Assembly: GCA_015227615.1 (NCBI GenBank)
Contig: JAALGZ010000010.1
Location: forward strand, 310,001-374,000
Length of the DNA stretch: 64,000 nt
Source: Labyrinthula sp. Ha
Lineage: Eukaryota > Sar > Bigyra > Labyrinthulida > Labyrinthulaceae
Direction of reading: 5' to 3'
Shown here: positions 24,078-35,915 of the stretch, in pieces
Layout: each line of letters begins with the position of its first letter
How positions within the stretch are numbered: position 1 is the first letter of the stretch
Position numbers and translations under genes: made by a program
Notes under the pieces: model-generated
The model's database searches: none
What the model saw: only the letters and a program-made list of their open reading frames with translations
What the model was told of the DNA's origin: nothing

Positions 24078-25097
24078 AATTGGATTTGAATATAATATTA
24101 TTTAATATATGAGTTGAGTATGTGTGTGTATGTTTTTAACTCGTTTAATAGTAAAAGTGATTTATTGGACTGGAATAATCTGAAAATAATAATTATTAAT
24201 TTTATTGTATTTTGCACTTATTAAAGAATTATCAATAATTTTGTAACTAGTTTTCTATCTTTTTAAATAGAGAAAGCTTTGAAATTATATAGCTTTATTC
24301 TGGAAAGCTTATTTTACGCAGAGCATAAAAAAAATAGTTCAACTATATCTATTGTAAAACAAATATTTTCTTGGTTTAAATCATAGTTTCAATGAAAGTA
24401 AGAAAATTATTCAAGTTATTCATAGCAAGAAATCTTTCCTAAATAATCTGTTGGTATATTTACACAAAAAACATATATTTCCTGAAGATAATGTGATTTA
24501 AAAGCTTGATAGAAAGTCTGATTCAATGAACAAAAACTAAGTATTCATGTTCAAGTTTATTTAATGTTTAAGTGTTTTGTTTATGACAAGGCAAAGTATT
24601 ACTTTATGGTAAACAGACAATTCCAAACAAAATATATTGTATGATCTATTATTTTTTTTAGTTTATGTTAATGACACAACATATTTTAAAGAAAATATTT
24701 CATGGATTATTCAGATCCATTATTTCACCGTATAAATCTGTGATAAATCCAACAGACCTTTATAAATACAAATAGTTGCTGTAAAATTCAGAATACACAC
24801 TTAGTGTTTTCTCTGTTTACGAGGCTCAGAAAAAACACATTACGTGTTTCTATTGACCATATCTTATTCTATACAGCTCCACTTCCCAGATAAATTTCAA
24901 CTTTCTCATTCTTGTTGATATTCTATAATCATCTTTAAATATATATTATGATTATTACTACTGCTTTTCAAATACAAAATGAAATAGTAATTAAGAGCCC
25001 TTTGAAAAAATTGGTTTATAATTCCTAATCACTGTACATTAATTATTATCTACTGTATACAAATTACTGCCAAGAATTGAATATTCGCTTTTTGATA

Positions 25098-25757
25098 TCA
25101 AGCTAATAAAAATACAAAACCCTTTTTGTTACTTTGTAAAAGCAAGTGTTCCATTTATTGCATTAGCATTCCATATATCTTCTTTTGTTCATATGAATCC
25201 ATTTTTTCTCTTTAGCATCAAGAATATATTTATTAAAACTTGGTTTCAATATTTTTAGAATACCTTCTTGATAAGTTATTTTAACTTCTGTAAAAGCTTA
25301 ATTGGAGTTTACTAATCCAATGCCCTATTTAATCACAGGATATTCTTCCTATAAATATTTCTATATAACTTTTTCTGCTTCTTCCACTGGAATCTATCTT
25401 AGTTCAACTAAGTCAAAATATTCTAACCATGATTTCAGTTTCATTAATACTTCTTTACGATATGTGTTTATTCTTAAGTGCTCAGGATTCCGCCCATTTA
25501 TATATCAACTCACACAAAATAAAGAAATCCTTTTCTTTCTTATCCAAATATTCAAAATCAACATGAATTTTTCTTTTTTTCACAGTTCATTCAACAAGAT
25601 AAAAATATATGTGTAATAGTTTTTCTTTGTATGTTTTACATTCTTCTTCCTTGCACAAGCGTCCAATAGAATAAACCAAAATCTTTACTCCAACTCCAAC
25701 ACTAATATAATAAGAAATAATAACACTAACTTTCCTTTTGTTTCTACTGAAAACAAA
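25098..25757 (-). pseudogene. Possible antisense coding relic, unit 3
   Basis: Counterpart of 1971-2634; shares the stops of unit 2, including the extra TAG. Confidence 0.25.
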
Positions 25758-26304
25758 ATTTGAAATTTTTTCTTCTCTATGAGATAAAGGTTGTATTTTA
25801 AGTAACTTATTACTTGTTAATTTTACTTACAGTAGTTATAAGCTGATCAGCTTCAAAACTTCAAGTTTATCAGCACCTTTTTTTAAGTTCTAATGATTTT
25901 TTTTCTGTAAGTTTCTAGGTTCTATATGAAAAAAAAGTTCAATGAACATTATCCAAACCCTAGAAACAAGCTTCAACTTCGCTTCATTATAGAGTTTGTT
26001 TAACTATAAGAATTCGTGCTGTGTTTTGATATCTGCCAGAATAGGAATAGCTTCATCTGAAAATGTGTGAATATGAATGAATTTTGATATTTTGCAACTT
26101 GAATTCATGAATTTTAGAAACAGTTTATAAAACTTTGTTCTTATTTTGTAAGGCTCTATTTTCTTTGGATATTAAGTTTGAAATATTCCATCTGAAAATA
26201 ATATTTACAGTTTCTTGAAAAATGAGTTTAGTTATGTTTAATAATATTCAAAGAGTTTTGTGATAAATGAAGAAAAAGAATTCTTATTTAGATATTTTTG
26301 TATT

Positions 26305-26587
26305 AAGATCAACTCGGTATGGTGCTTCGAGTTGAGCGCAGCTTCCTAGGTTCTTGTTTAAGGCCTGTTATATGGTATCTGGGTGCTTGTTCACTTGTCT
26401 GGTCTTGTCTATGAATTGAATTGTAGCTTTATTCCTTTTGTGATTCTTAAATCTTAATTCTGTTGGATTCTGACTATGCCTTTTTTAGTCATTCTGTTCC
26501 TCCAATCAGATTACTGTAATTAACCAATAATTTCTAAAATATTTATACTAATAACCAATAATGCAGAACTTCATAACGATACATATT
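26305..26587. mobile_element. 283-bp insertion present only in unit 3
   Basis: Units 1 and 2 read straight through at the homologous point (TTTTTGTATTCAG). In unit 3, about 280 bp of different, less AT-rich sequence interrupts it. TATT is found on both sides (26301-26304 and 26584-26587), consistent with a 4-bp target duplication. The 5' end has an inverted repeat CAACTCG/CGAGTTG (26310-26316, 26328-26334). The interval including flanks also begins TGTAT and ends ATACA, like a short solo LTR. It has no ORF. Class undecided: short LTR, SINE or MITE. Confidence 0.6.
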
Positions 26588-27768
26588 CAGTTTATTATTT
26601 TATTGGTTGTAATATTTATAACGGGTTGAGAAAATTATCGGAATTAAGTATTGTCTCGTTTTTTAAATTGGAATGAATCTAAAATTAAATATTTCAATTT
26701 GGAATTATAAATGGTATAACGATAGGGATAAATCTTACAGAATCTTAGAAACCAGATTGAGAATATTTTTGTTTTTGGTATATCAGACAAGCAATAAAAA
26801 ATAATGAAAAAAAAGTTTAAACACCTTATATTAAAGATTATATGTTTTGAGATAAAGCTGTTACCTTTCTATCCACGGACGAGTAGTTTAATCTTATTAA
26901 CACATAAAACCCGCAATATCTAGACTAACCTTCTATCCAATTTTTCATCAAATTCAAATACAAAAACATTGATGCTGCTCTTTATATATAGTTTTTGCTT
27001 CAAAAAACTCAATGAGACAAATGTTGATTAATATTGATTAATTATTCGTTGATGGATGTGAGATTCTAGTTTGGTAACAATTTGTTCTTAAGTCCTTATT
27101 AATTGTTTGAGAAATTCCAGTAATATTACACATTGTTGTAACTAACATTAAAGTTTTGAAAATATAAGAAATATGTTTATTTATTTTTTGTTTATATCTT
27201 CACCTATTGGAAGTATCTTATCATCACTGGTGGTAGTTCCTACTAGAGGGCCGTCTTTACGTTTTTTTATGTTGCTTTGTTTATTACAGAAAAATACATC
27301 AACCGGGTTCTTTGAAGTGCCCAGTTTTCACATCCTTACTTAATCTCATCGTGCCTTGCAACTCAACATGAATATTCGGATAAGTTGAGGAAGTATACCA
27401 AAAATACTTCACATCCTCAAACGAACATTTTCACCGTTTCACTCAATTGGTTCATTTTCACGTTTTCCGCCTTAATCTGAGATTACTCAAATATGTATTA
27501 TCCTTTTATTATTACTACGATAATTTTATATCTTATTTTTATTATTTTATTTATTCTTCCATTGCTTCGTGGGAAACTAGAAAACAATATTGATTTGCTG
27601 GAAATGTTTAATCTACATATGGAAACAAAGCAAGATAAGTTTCCGGTTAGGTCGCATAAGATTTCTCAGTTTAGCCGAATGTTCAGCAAATAAAACTCTC
27701 ACTTTGAAGAGAATTCGTAAAATGCATAAATTGTCCAATAAATTTCTAGAGATTCAGTTAGGGTTTCT

Positions 27769-27894
27769 TAACGGTAAAAACGGAAATTAACTGTAATAAA
27801 TATTCAAATTTGGCTTACCGTTATTACCGTTAAGGATTCTGTTAATTAACGTTTATTTGCGGAAAATTAACGGTATGAAAAATATACCGATAAC
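27769..27894. other. CGGTA/TACCG-rich block, unit 3
   Basis: Third copy of the block seen at 4360-4485. One TAACGG context differs (AATTAACGG for AAGTAACGG). Confidence 0.3.
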
Positions 27895-29182
27895 TTTTTG
27901 GGTTCCCAAAAATTTTTACCAATTTAATATTTTCTCCCAAATCATATCTTCATAATATACTATGTCTATACTCTTCCGGTAAACAAATAAAATTGAAGCA
28001 AAGGCTGACTTAGAATTAAATGCAACATAGAATTAACATCACGTGCAAATTATTTTATAGGAAAATTTTATTCTGACTACTAACCTTACCTTTGAAGTTA
28101 TCTCAATATCAGCTCAAAATGAGCTCCTAGAAAATATTGAAATATCTAAAATACCCTTTCTAAGTAATTTCAAAGAACTAATTCTACTTTCTCAGAGAAA
28201 ATGCAACTGAGAAAATAGATGTACTGCCTTGGCCACAGTAAGAATTTTGCATAGTCTTCATATAAAAATGCTTGTATCTTCGCTCAAACTCCTTTTCAGA
28301 AAATACTATGACACATCATTGTAAAGATATTTTTATTTCCTATACCCTCAAATAAAGAAGTTCAGTCTTTTTCAGAAGTTAATCACGAGTTATGTGCATT
28401 TTAATATCCAAAGATCAAAGCAAAATTTAGCATAGGAAGATTTTCTTCAGTAAAAGCCATTTTTCTCAGTCAATAATTAGTCTTTTTAAACCAAATAAAA
28501 TTTTAAAATACTTTAAATATTAATTATTAAAATAATATAACTTTTCTATTTTCTTTTACTTTAAAATACTTGGGTAAAGCTACGTCTTTCTATATTTCAA
28601 GAATACTGGTCAATTTCAGGTAGTATTTTTATTTCTCTTCTATCTCGCTTAATTTTTAAGTATATTAATATTGTAAATTACGGAACCTGATTTCAAAACT
28701 ATTTCTAACCGCTGGATTTTAGATTTCTTATATTTGAGGAGTGGAAGATATTTTTCCATTCTGTTTTTTTTTTTCACGTCATCCTGAATTTTAGATGAAT
28801 TTATAATAATTGTAAGGCCCCTTTCTCAATGAATTTTTGGAGTTATTAAAAACAGAATCCACTATAGAAAAATTCTTTCAAATATCTTTTTAGCCATATA
28901 AGATAATATAGGATTTGAAGAGAATAAATACATGTAGAACGCAAAATATCACCAAAATATGGCATATCCATTTTATATCGATCAGAAAACAATGAAGAAT
29001 AAGGTTACGCTACCGTTATAAACTGTCAAGGCTAGGCTTTATATTTAAGTTAGGCCTGGTGGTAAACAATAGTGTTTTTTTTTCTTTTTGTTATTACTGG
29101 GTGTCCAAAATTTTGTCAACCAGTTTTTCGAAAATGCAGTATAATGGCCATAAAATCAACAATACCTCTTGAACTCTTCTAT

Positions 29183-30005
29183 AAAGCTCAAAACATATTG
29201 CAAGCTGAACCAAGCACTTACTCACATAAAAATTTAGAGAATTAAAACAATATAAAGTATATGAAAATCACGATGGCTAAAAAAAGCAAATAGTATTTCT
29301 TAGTTTTTGTCATGAAATCTTCCTCAAATGTAATATTGTCACCCACAATGTGTTTTGCATTGAAAAACCCTTTCTAACCATGTACTTTGTCAATATATTT
29401 TTTAAGGATGAGTACTTTTAACCCTAAGAAAAGCCAATTTTAAGGGTACTGTGCGCTAAGTTCACAGATCTCTAGTAAATATACATTCAAACGTAACATC
29501 ATGAAGAATGCCTCTATAGATGATCTGATTCTTCTCAGACCCTAAGGATTCACCATACCTGGCTTCTAAAACTACTTTTCAGGATATTTCTCCTCTAGTT
29601 AACTGTAACAGAGGTAAACCTCATTCAGAAAAGTCTAATGCCGAAAATCGACACATCTGAAAAAACGAAATCACTCAGTATTGCTATAATCCCTTAAATT
29701 TATGCACTAGGTACTTCCCAAAAACTAAAATACATGATTTTTAACTTTCATTTATGTGTTTTGGGATATTTTAATGTTTCTTTAAGAAAACCTGATATTG
29801 GGCTAAAATGCTGTTATTATAAACTTCAATCCGTGTAACACCTTAAGAAATACCCGTCTAGAGCCCAAACAGACCTCACCAATCGAGATAATAGGTGAAT
29901 TTAAGTCTAGAAACAATTTTTTTTGCGAATTGGAGTATTCTGCATAGACTTCCTAACAATGTATCCTATTTCCAAGATCTCAGAAACTCTGAAAAAGGAT
30001 AATTT
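29183..30005 (+). repeat. Dispersed repeat, unit 3 copy
   Basis: Unit 3 counterpart of 5765-6600, more diverged at both edges. Confidence 0.7.
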
Positions 30006-31277
30006 AAATGTCAAATATTCCTGAACGGGTAATACCAAGTAACAAAACATCCTGAGAAATGGTACTCAACCAGAGGTATTTATAAATTAGGGTTACACCG
30101 AGTTTTGTTCGAGGAGACTCCAAGAATTCCCCTATTAATCTCAGCAATAGTTATATTGATTAATTTAATTTTACTCCAAACTCAACTTTAAAATAGCCAA
30201 AACTGAATTTAATATATGCCGAATATCTATAACTTAAATTCTAACCTTATCTAGAGCCAATTTATAGGAGCTTTGAAAAGAAAAAAATAAAGTTTGAAGT
30301 TTTTATTCGTTTAAATTATACAACTCTCTCTGTCATATTATTTCAAATTCCTATATATAGAAATACAAGTTTTTTTAACTTTTACATATGATAAAATGCT
30401 TAAGAACACATATAAATTGGAATGGATAAAACAAGTACAAATTGAGGAAGATATACATTTTTAGTTGCTGAAAAAAGTTGTACTGCGATCGTTTTTATAT
30501 CGTATTTATGGAAAAAAGTGATACTTTTGTTTTTACAAGTTAAACATCTTAATCTTGTTTTTATAAAACGTGCTTGGTATCATTTTAAACAGAAAAAAAA
30601 TTAATCTATAAGGCTGGTATTTATATATTGTAACTCTAAGTTTGATTTACTTGAAAAGTCTACTAGTTTTTGCATTTTCATATTTCTCCTATACTAACAT
30701 GAATTCAATATTACATTACCGTCAATCCAATAGAACCAAAAGCCAGGAAATGATCTCTTTACATAAGAAATATTTCCTCTTAGTCCTTCCAAGCTATGAG
30801 AAGTCACAGAAACCTCAATACTTCCTTAATTAATATATGGCTTTTTGGCGTAAGCTCTTCACTTCTTTCCAGTATCTTCAAGTTGAACGATGAAATTTTG
30901 AAGGGTGTTTGCTTGAACGAGGAAAAGAAAAAAAATCAGAGTTTTCTGAATATTCTTTCATGGTATTCATACTTTAGGTAATGTTACTAAGAAATGGAAA
31001 TATTGAAAGCTTTTACGAGAAGCATACTGATACTTTACTAGAGAACCTGTGAAGGGTTGTGGGTAAAAACATCTTGATTTACTATGCAAACTTTTCCCAA
31101 TAGGGGCGTTGAAGTTGCGGGACAACAGGAGAACTATAAATAGACTCTTGGAAACAAGTTTTAGCATAACTTGAATAAGCTAATAGACCATTTAAGCTAT
31201 TCAACACCCCTGTTAATCAGAATAATTAAATTCAACGATAGAAAAAGGCATCAGGAATACTAAAATACTTCTAAAAG

Positions 31278-31475
31278 AAGAGTAGGACTAATGCTTGTTG
31301 GAAATTTGATAGGATGAAAGTATTTGTTCCTGCTGAGCGGAAAAATGAACTTGAATAAATGAGAGTTGATGATTTGAAGAAACAGTTGGGGAAAGAGAAC
31401 ATGTCTGATCAAATCTTTATGATGAGAATGAATACAAGAGAGTGGATGAAAGTATGGGAAAAGTTTACATTTTAG
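31278..31475 (+). pseudogene. Short coding relic, unit 3
   Basis: Copy of the 7864-8061 relic. It has a single internal TAA, located between KNELE and MRVDD; the other unit 1 stop position is a sense codon here, so this copy is closest to an open frame. Confidence 0.27.
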
Positions 31476-31913
31476 TTTTTTTTTGGGTTATTTGACCTGT
31501 TAGCGCAGGTTTTCTCCTTTTTTTAACAATTGAAAAATATTTTTCATAATTTTTACTTGTTTTCTATCCAAAACTAATAAAAATTTGACCTCTTTTTGAA
31601 AATTTAACGCAGAAAACCTAAAATTATACTTAAAAAACATTACTGTAGCGTAATTTTTGTTCATTTGGCTGATTTCTTCTACTTTGAATTAAGTTTAGCT
31701 TTTCTCTTCTCAATCAAACACGTCTCCCAGACAGTTCGGCTAGGCAAAATCTCCAACAAGTAAAAGACAACTAGTTTTGAAGCTTCGAAGACTACATTAT
31801 TCGTTTTGTCATGTTCAAAAACTAGTTTTATTTCTCTTTGCACTACTTTGTTTATTCACAAAAAGAGTTTTTCTGGACATATTTGGGGTTGAGTTTGAAT
31901 AGAAAGAGAAAAT

Positions 31914-32219
31914 GTGGTGTTTGTTGAATTTCCAAAAATTTACCAGTACGTACCGTTACTTATCGTGGTTATCGGGTTTTCCGTTTACTTCAACTTTTTT
32001 CCGTTAAACGATAAGACTCCAGTTCTCTTTACCGTTACTAACGGTAAGCAAAATTACCGGAAAATTTTCGTTAACTATCGTATGTTCCATTCCGATAAGA
32101 ATCCCTACGTACTGGACAAACTTAGAGGTATGATATACCGGACTACTGTTCCTATGGCTCCCTATATCCTAACGGTACACACTATAGTTAAGTGGATATC
32201 ATTTTGGTCTTTAAAATAG
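31914..32219 (+). other. Exon-like ORF, unit 3 copy
   Basis: Copy of the unit 1 ORF with about four amino-acid changes (for example A to V in the hydrophobic stretch, Q to K) and two silent changes; still open. Confidence 0.25.
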
Positions 32220-32363
32220 TTTGAAAATGGTTTTTTTCAAGTGTTTAGTGAAACAACTCTCACATCTGCTACAGGTTGCCTGCTTTGTTAAACTGATGTT
32301 GCAATGCTTCTCAAAACTCCGTGAGGTGTACCATAAGTTATTCTTCCTTCTGAAGTTTCTTGA

Positions 32364-32660
32364 TATAGGTCAGTAAGGAGTACAACTGTGTTTTAATCAA
32401 TCATACTTGTGTACGTCAACTTGTTACGAGAAAATGTTCAGGGAGGAAACAGAGAGTTAAAATCTGTAATTGGCATTAAGCTCAGAGCTGTTTATAGGTA
32501 GAACATTAATCCAATTTTGTACAAGAGAACACAACTATCAAAACAAAATATCCAAAAGGAAATGAATTCTTAAACAAATTTTGAGAACACTCAAAAAGTA
32601 ACCCAAGGAAAGAATATGAGTCTTGACTGGGCTTTTAGCAAATTTCAAAATTGCAGCTGA
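32364..32660 (+). pseudogene. Weak coding relic, unit 3
   Basis: Copy of 8949-9245 with a few substitutions. Confidence 0.18.
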
Positions 32661-33241
32661 GACTAACAGCTTGAAAAAAACTAATCCTGAACCAAATCAA
32701 GAAACATGAGCAAGAATTTTCATTTACATAAGGTAAGCTTAAATATTGTAGTTTTTCTCAACTCCATATTAACTGAAAAAAGGGAATTTAGGAAGCATCT
32801 TGGGGCTTGAATCTTTTTATTTCCATAGATTCTCTGATCTTGTTCTCTATTTGTCCTATTCTTAAGAATATGTATTACATTTATTGTGTTAGATCGACAT
32901 AGTGTTAAGAAAACCCGTACCGGGAAGGTTGTCAAACTTTTTCAGGCAATAAACAGCTTTTTGTTAAATTTTAGCTCATTATTTTTCTCTTTTCCATTCC
33001 AGGGGTAATGATCAAGGCAAACTTATCTAGTAAAACGACTAAGACCATTGTTAATTTGTCTGTGCATTAACAAAAGTTTATAAGTTCCTTACAGAAAACA
33101 GTGCTATTATATAAAATAAAACAATCAAAACAAAAACAAAATAAAATAAAATATTTTATATTGTAAAATATTTTTATATTCATTAATTTTTATTTTGGAA
33201 TAAAAATCAGATCGGCTATTTTTTCATAATGAGAACTTTTT

Positions 33242-33284
33242 TAAACGGGATTCTCATTAATTCCCGAAAGAAAAATATTTCTCG
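33242..33284 (+). promoter_or_regulatory. Palindromic element upstream of ROCO copy 4
   Basis: TAAACGG at 33242-33248 and the CGGGA/TCCCG arms are kept. The second palindrome is imperfect here (CGAAAG...TTTCTCG). It ends 46 bases before the ATG. Confidence 0.4.
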
Positions 33285-33330
33285 AATTTCAAATAAAAAA
33301 AAAAACTAAATTAAACAAAAAACGTAAAAA

Positions 33331-35915
33331 ATGTCATTTAAAGCCCCATCAATTAAACAACAATTTAATAACAGATATCAAAGCAATCAGTTCATCATTC
33401 AATGGTTTATTTATTTCCCCTTCTAATTCATAGGTCTTATGATAAGAATATTAACCCAATTGAAGGTGAAAGGTTTAGAGAAGAAGCAGAAGAGTTTGTT
33501 AAAAAAGTGACTGTACACGAAGAGATTCAATATTTGAAGTATTCATATATCTTGTTTTATACTCTAGATTTGACTGCTGCCCTTTAGATTTTATTGGAAA
33601 ACGCCTTTCTATTTGGTTTGAAAAGTTTCCAAAGATTAAACAACTTAAGTTTTTTCTTGTTTTGTTTTTATTTTAGGTTTTATTATTGTCATTTAAACAC
33701 CTTGAATTATATTGGAATGGAAAAAATAAAACAAAAACTGAATATTCAGTCACTCAAGTATATTTTTTTTATTGTTTTTATGTATTAGTTTTACTTATTG
33801 CAATATTCCAAAAGATAATTCTCTTTCTAAGTTTTTAAAAGGACAAAAAATAAAGTCAATAACGTAAAGTTTTTATTTATGTTAAGTATTAGTTTCATGA
33901 AAAATGATTTGAAAGAAGAAACACTTGTTAAAATATTGAAGGAAGTTTCAAGAATGAATACTTTGATAAGTGTTTTGTATTCTCTTTTCTTTTCTTTATT
34001 TCTAGTATTCAAGAAGATAACTTGAGGATTGATAACCCAGAAATTAGTAATATAACAAAAGAATGTTTGGAAAACTTGCCTTCTTTGTTGAAGTTTATGT
34101 TTATTTTTGTTTTTTATGACTCTTAGTTTGCGAGTTGATGAAATAAATGTTGAAGAAAACAAAGATGAAGTTCAAGATTTACTTGATAATCATTCTTCTC
34201 TTTTATTATTTGAACTTGGAAAGAACATTTTCAATAGTAAAAATTTAGAAGAAAGACTTAAACGTTATGTTTCAACAGTGCTAAAATATAAATACAACAA
34301 AGATACTCTTTTAAATGAATGTCAAGTTCTTTTCATGGGTGATGGAAGAGTCGGAAAAACTTCTACCATAAGAAGTTTATTTGGCAGGAGTTTTCTATTT
34401 GATAACGATTCAACTTTAGTTTTGAATGATATTGATATTTTTTCAATAAACCCAGATAATTATAATTGGAATTCAATATCTAAATATGAACTAAGTGCTC
34501 AAAGAGTAAAAAATACTCTTCCTTTTGTTGTTTATTTTGATTTTGATCCGAATCAAGAAGTTGAAACAAAATACAAACTTGATTTTGAAAAAGAACTTTT
34601 TTCAAGAACAGTTTCTGATGAAACGTTTATTGAAAGTATGAAAACAAATAGCTTTGTTTTTGCTAGAAGTGATATTTATTTTCGTGTTTATGATTTTGGT
34701 GGACAAGAAATATTTTCTTCTGTTCATCATATTTTTATGAACAAAAATTCTCTTTATTTTATAGTTTTTAATATGATAAAAATATCTCAAAATGATTTAT
34801 TTAGATTAAAATTTTGGTGTGAAAGTATTTTAAAAAATGCAGAAAAAGCACCAGTTATTTTTATTGGTACATATTTAAAAAGATATAAAAGAAAGAATAT
34901 TAAAGATACAAATCTAGAAATAATACAAAATAAACTTCAAAACTTTGTTGAAAATCTTTCTTCTGAGTTAAATATATTGAAAAATGATATGAATATTTTT
35001 TTTCCTATTGAGAATTCGAAATTAGATTCTCAAGAAAAAAAAGATATAAAGGATAAAATAAAAAGTCTTGTTTCAGGAGCAGCTGGAATAAATAAGGAAA
35101 ACTTTCTTAACTTTAGAATAGGAACTGCACAAATTCTTTTCCTTGATAATTGTCGAGAACAAACAAATATTATGACTTTGAAAGAATTTGAAGATAAATC
35201 TTATTCTTGTGGTTTTGAAGATTGGGAAGTTGAACAGATGCTTGAAATATATTCAAAAGCTGGTTTAATTTGTTATTTTCCTTATTTAGATTTGGAAGCA
35301 GATGAAAACTTTATATTTTTTGCACCTTCTTATCTTGCTCAAGCTTTAGGAAGATTTATTCGTGATCCAACTTTTCATCAACTTGCGTTTAGAATTCCAA
35401 GTAATAAATTTTCTTTATATAGAATTTATGTTGATAAAGGAAAACTAAATAAAGAACTTTTCAATATTTTATTAAAAGAATATTCTGATAAAGAAAAGAA
35501 ATATATTTTAAGTTTGGCTTTGAATAGTTTGGTTTTGATACCTGTAGAAAAAGAAAATGATGTCTTTATTCATCCTGAATTACTTCCTGAACTAAAGAGA
35601 GCAAAAATAAAACCTTCTTTCAGAAGTGATATTAAATTAGTTTTTCAAACTTTTGTTCGTTTGGCTGTTTTTGTAAAAGTTGTCTTTTTATTTCTAAAGG
35701 ATGAAGATATTCATGAATCACTTTTATTCAAAGGATTTGCAAGAATTATTTTCAAGAACAAAAGAATAGTTGATATTTTTTTAAACACTGAAACTGAACT
35801 TAGTTTTACTCTTGTTCAAGGAAATAATTTAGAATGGTTAAAAGAAAATGTTGAGCTGATTTCAGAAGAGCTACAAGAAGTTAAAGAGAATGAAGTATTT
35901 TTCTTATGGAATTAA
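33331..35915 (+). CDS. LRR-Roc-COR GTPase, copy 4 (complete, array-terminal, 793 aa)
   Basis: Exons: 33331-33404, 33434-33538, 33568-33648, 33677-33757, 33789-33863, 33893-33976, 34006-34098, 34127-35915. Introns are 28-31 nt, all phase 2; exon lengths 1-7 match copies 2 and 3 exactly (74, 105, 81, 81, 75, 84, 93). The protein has LRRs, Roc (GDGRVGKTS, DFGGQE, GTYLK in place of THxD) and COR. It is the most divergent copy: the start of exon 8 and the residues before DFGGQE differ most. The C-terminal end is unique. After ENEV the family sequence is replaced by FFLWN and TAA, because the repeat homology ends at base 35,897. The array boundary therefore lies within the last codons, yet the frame closes within five codons, so the gene is probably still functional. 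Confidence 0.94.

Larger units (their letters stand above)
24078..33241. other. Array spacer, unit 3
   Basis: Same content as spacers 1 and 2 plus the 283-bp insertion at 26305-26587. Relics at 25098-25757, 31278-31475 and 32364-32660; dispersed repeat 29183-30005; CGGTA/TACCG block 27769-27894; exon-like ORF 31914-32219. Stretches around 26.1-27.1 kb and 30.05-30.75 kb are clearly more diverged from units 1 and 2 than the rest. Confidence 0.7.
1..35897 (+). repeat. Tandem array of ~11.56-kb units, each with one LRR-Roc-COR GTPase gene
   Basis: Direct tandem repeat seen by matching long stretches. ROCO stop codons end at 948, 12,510, 24,077 and 35,915, giving spacings of 11,562, 11,567 and 11,838. 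The third interval is longer mainly because of a 283-bp insertion at 26,305. The left edge lies outside the window. The right edge falls inside the last codons of ROCO copy 4, where similarity stops after base 35,897. Conservation is mosaic: the 220 bases after each ROCO stop and about 700 bases at 8.08-8.80 kb (matching 19.64-20.37 kb) are essentially identical between units, whereas ROCO exons 1-8 carry many differences. A true array and a collapsed or expanded assembly cannot be told apart from sequence alone, but the unit-specific differences argue against an assembly artefact. Confidence 0.97.

Noticed and set aside
26305-26360. tRNA-derived SINE promoter in the unit 3 insertion
   Set aside because: GCTTCGAGTT only loosely resembles a B box and no matching A box is found.
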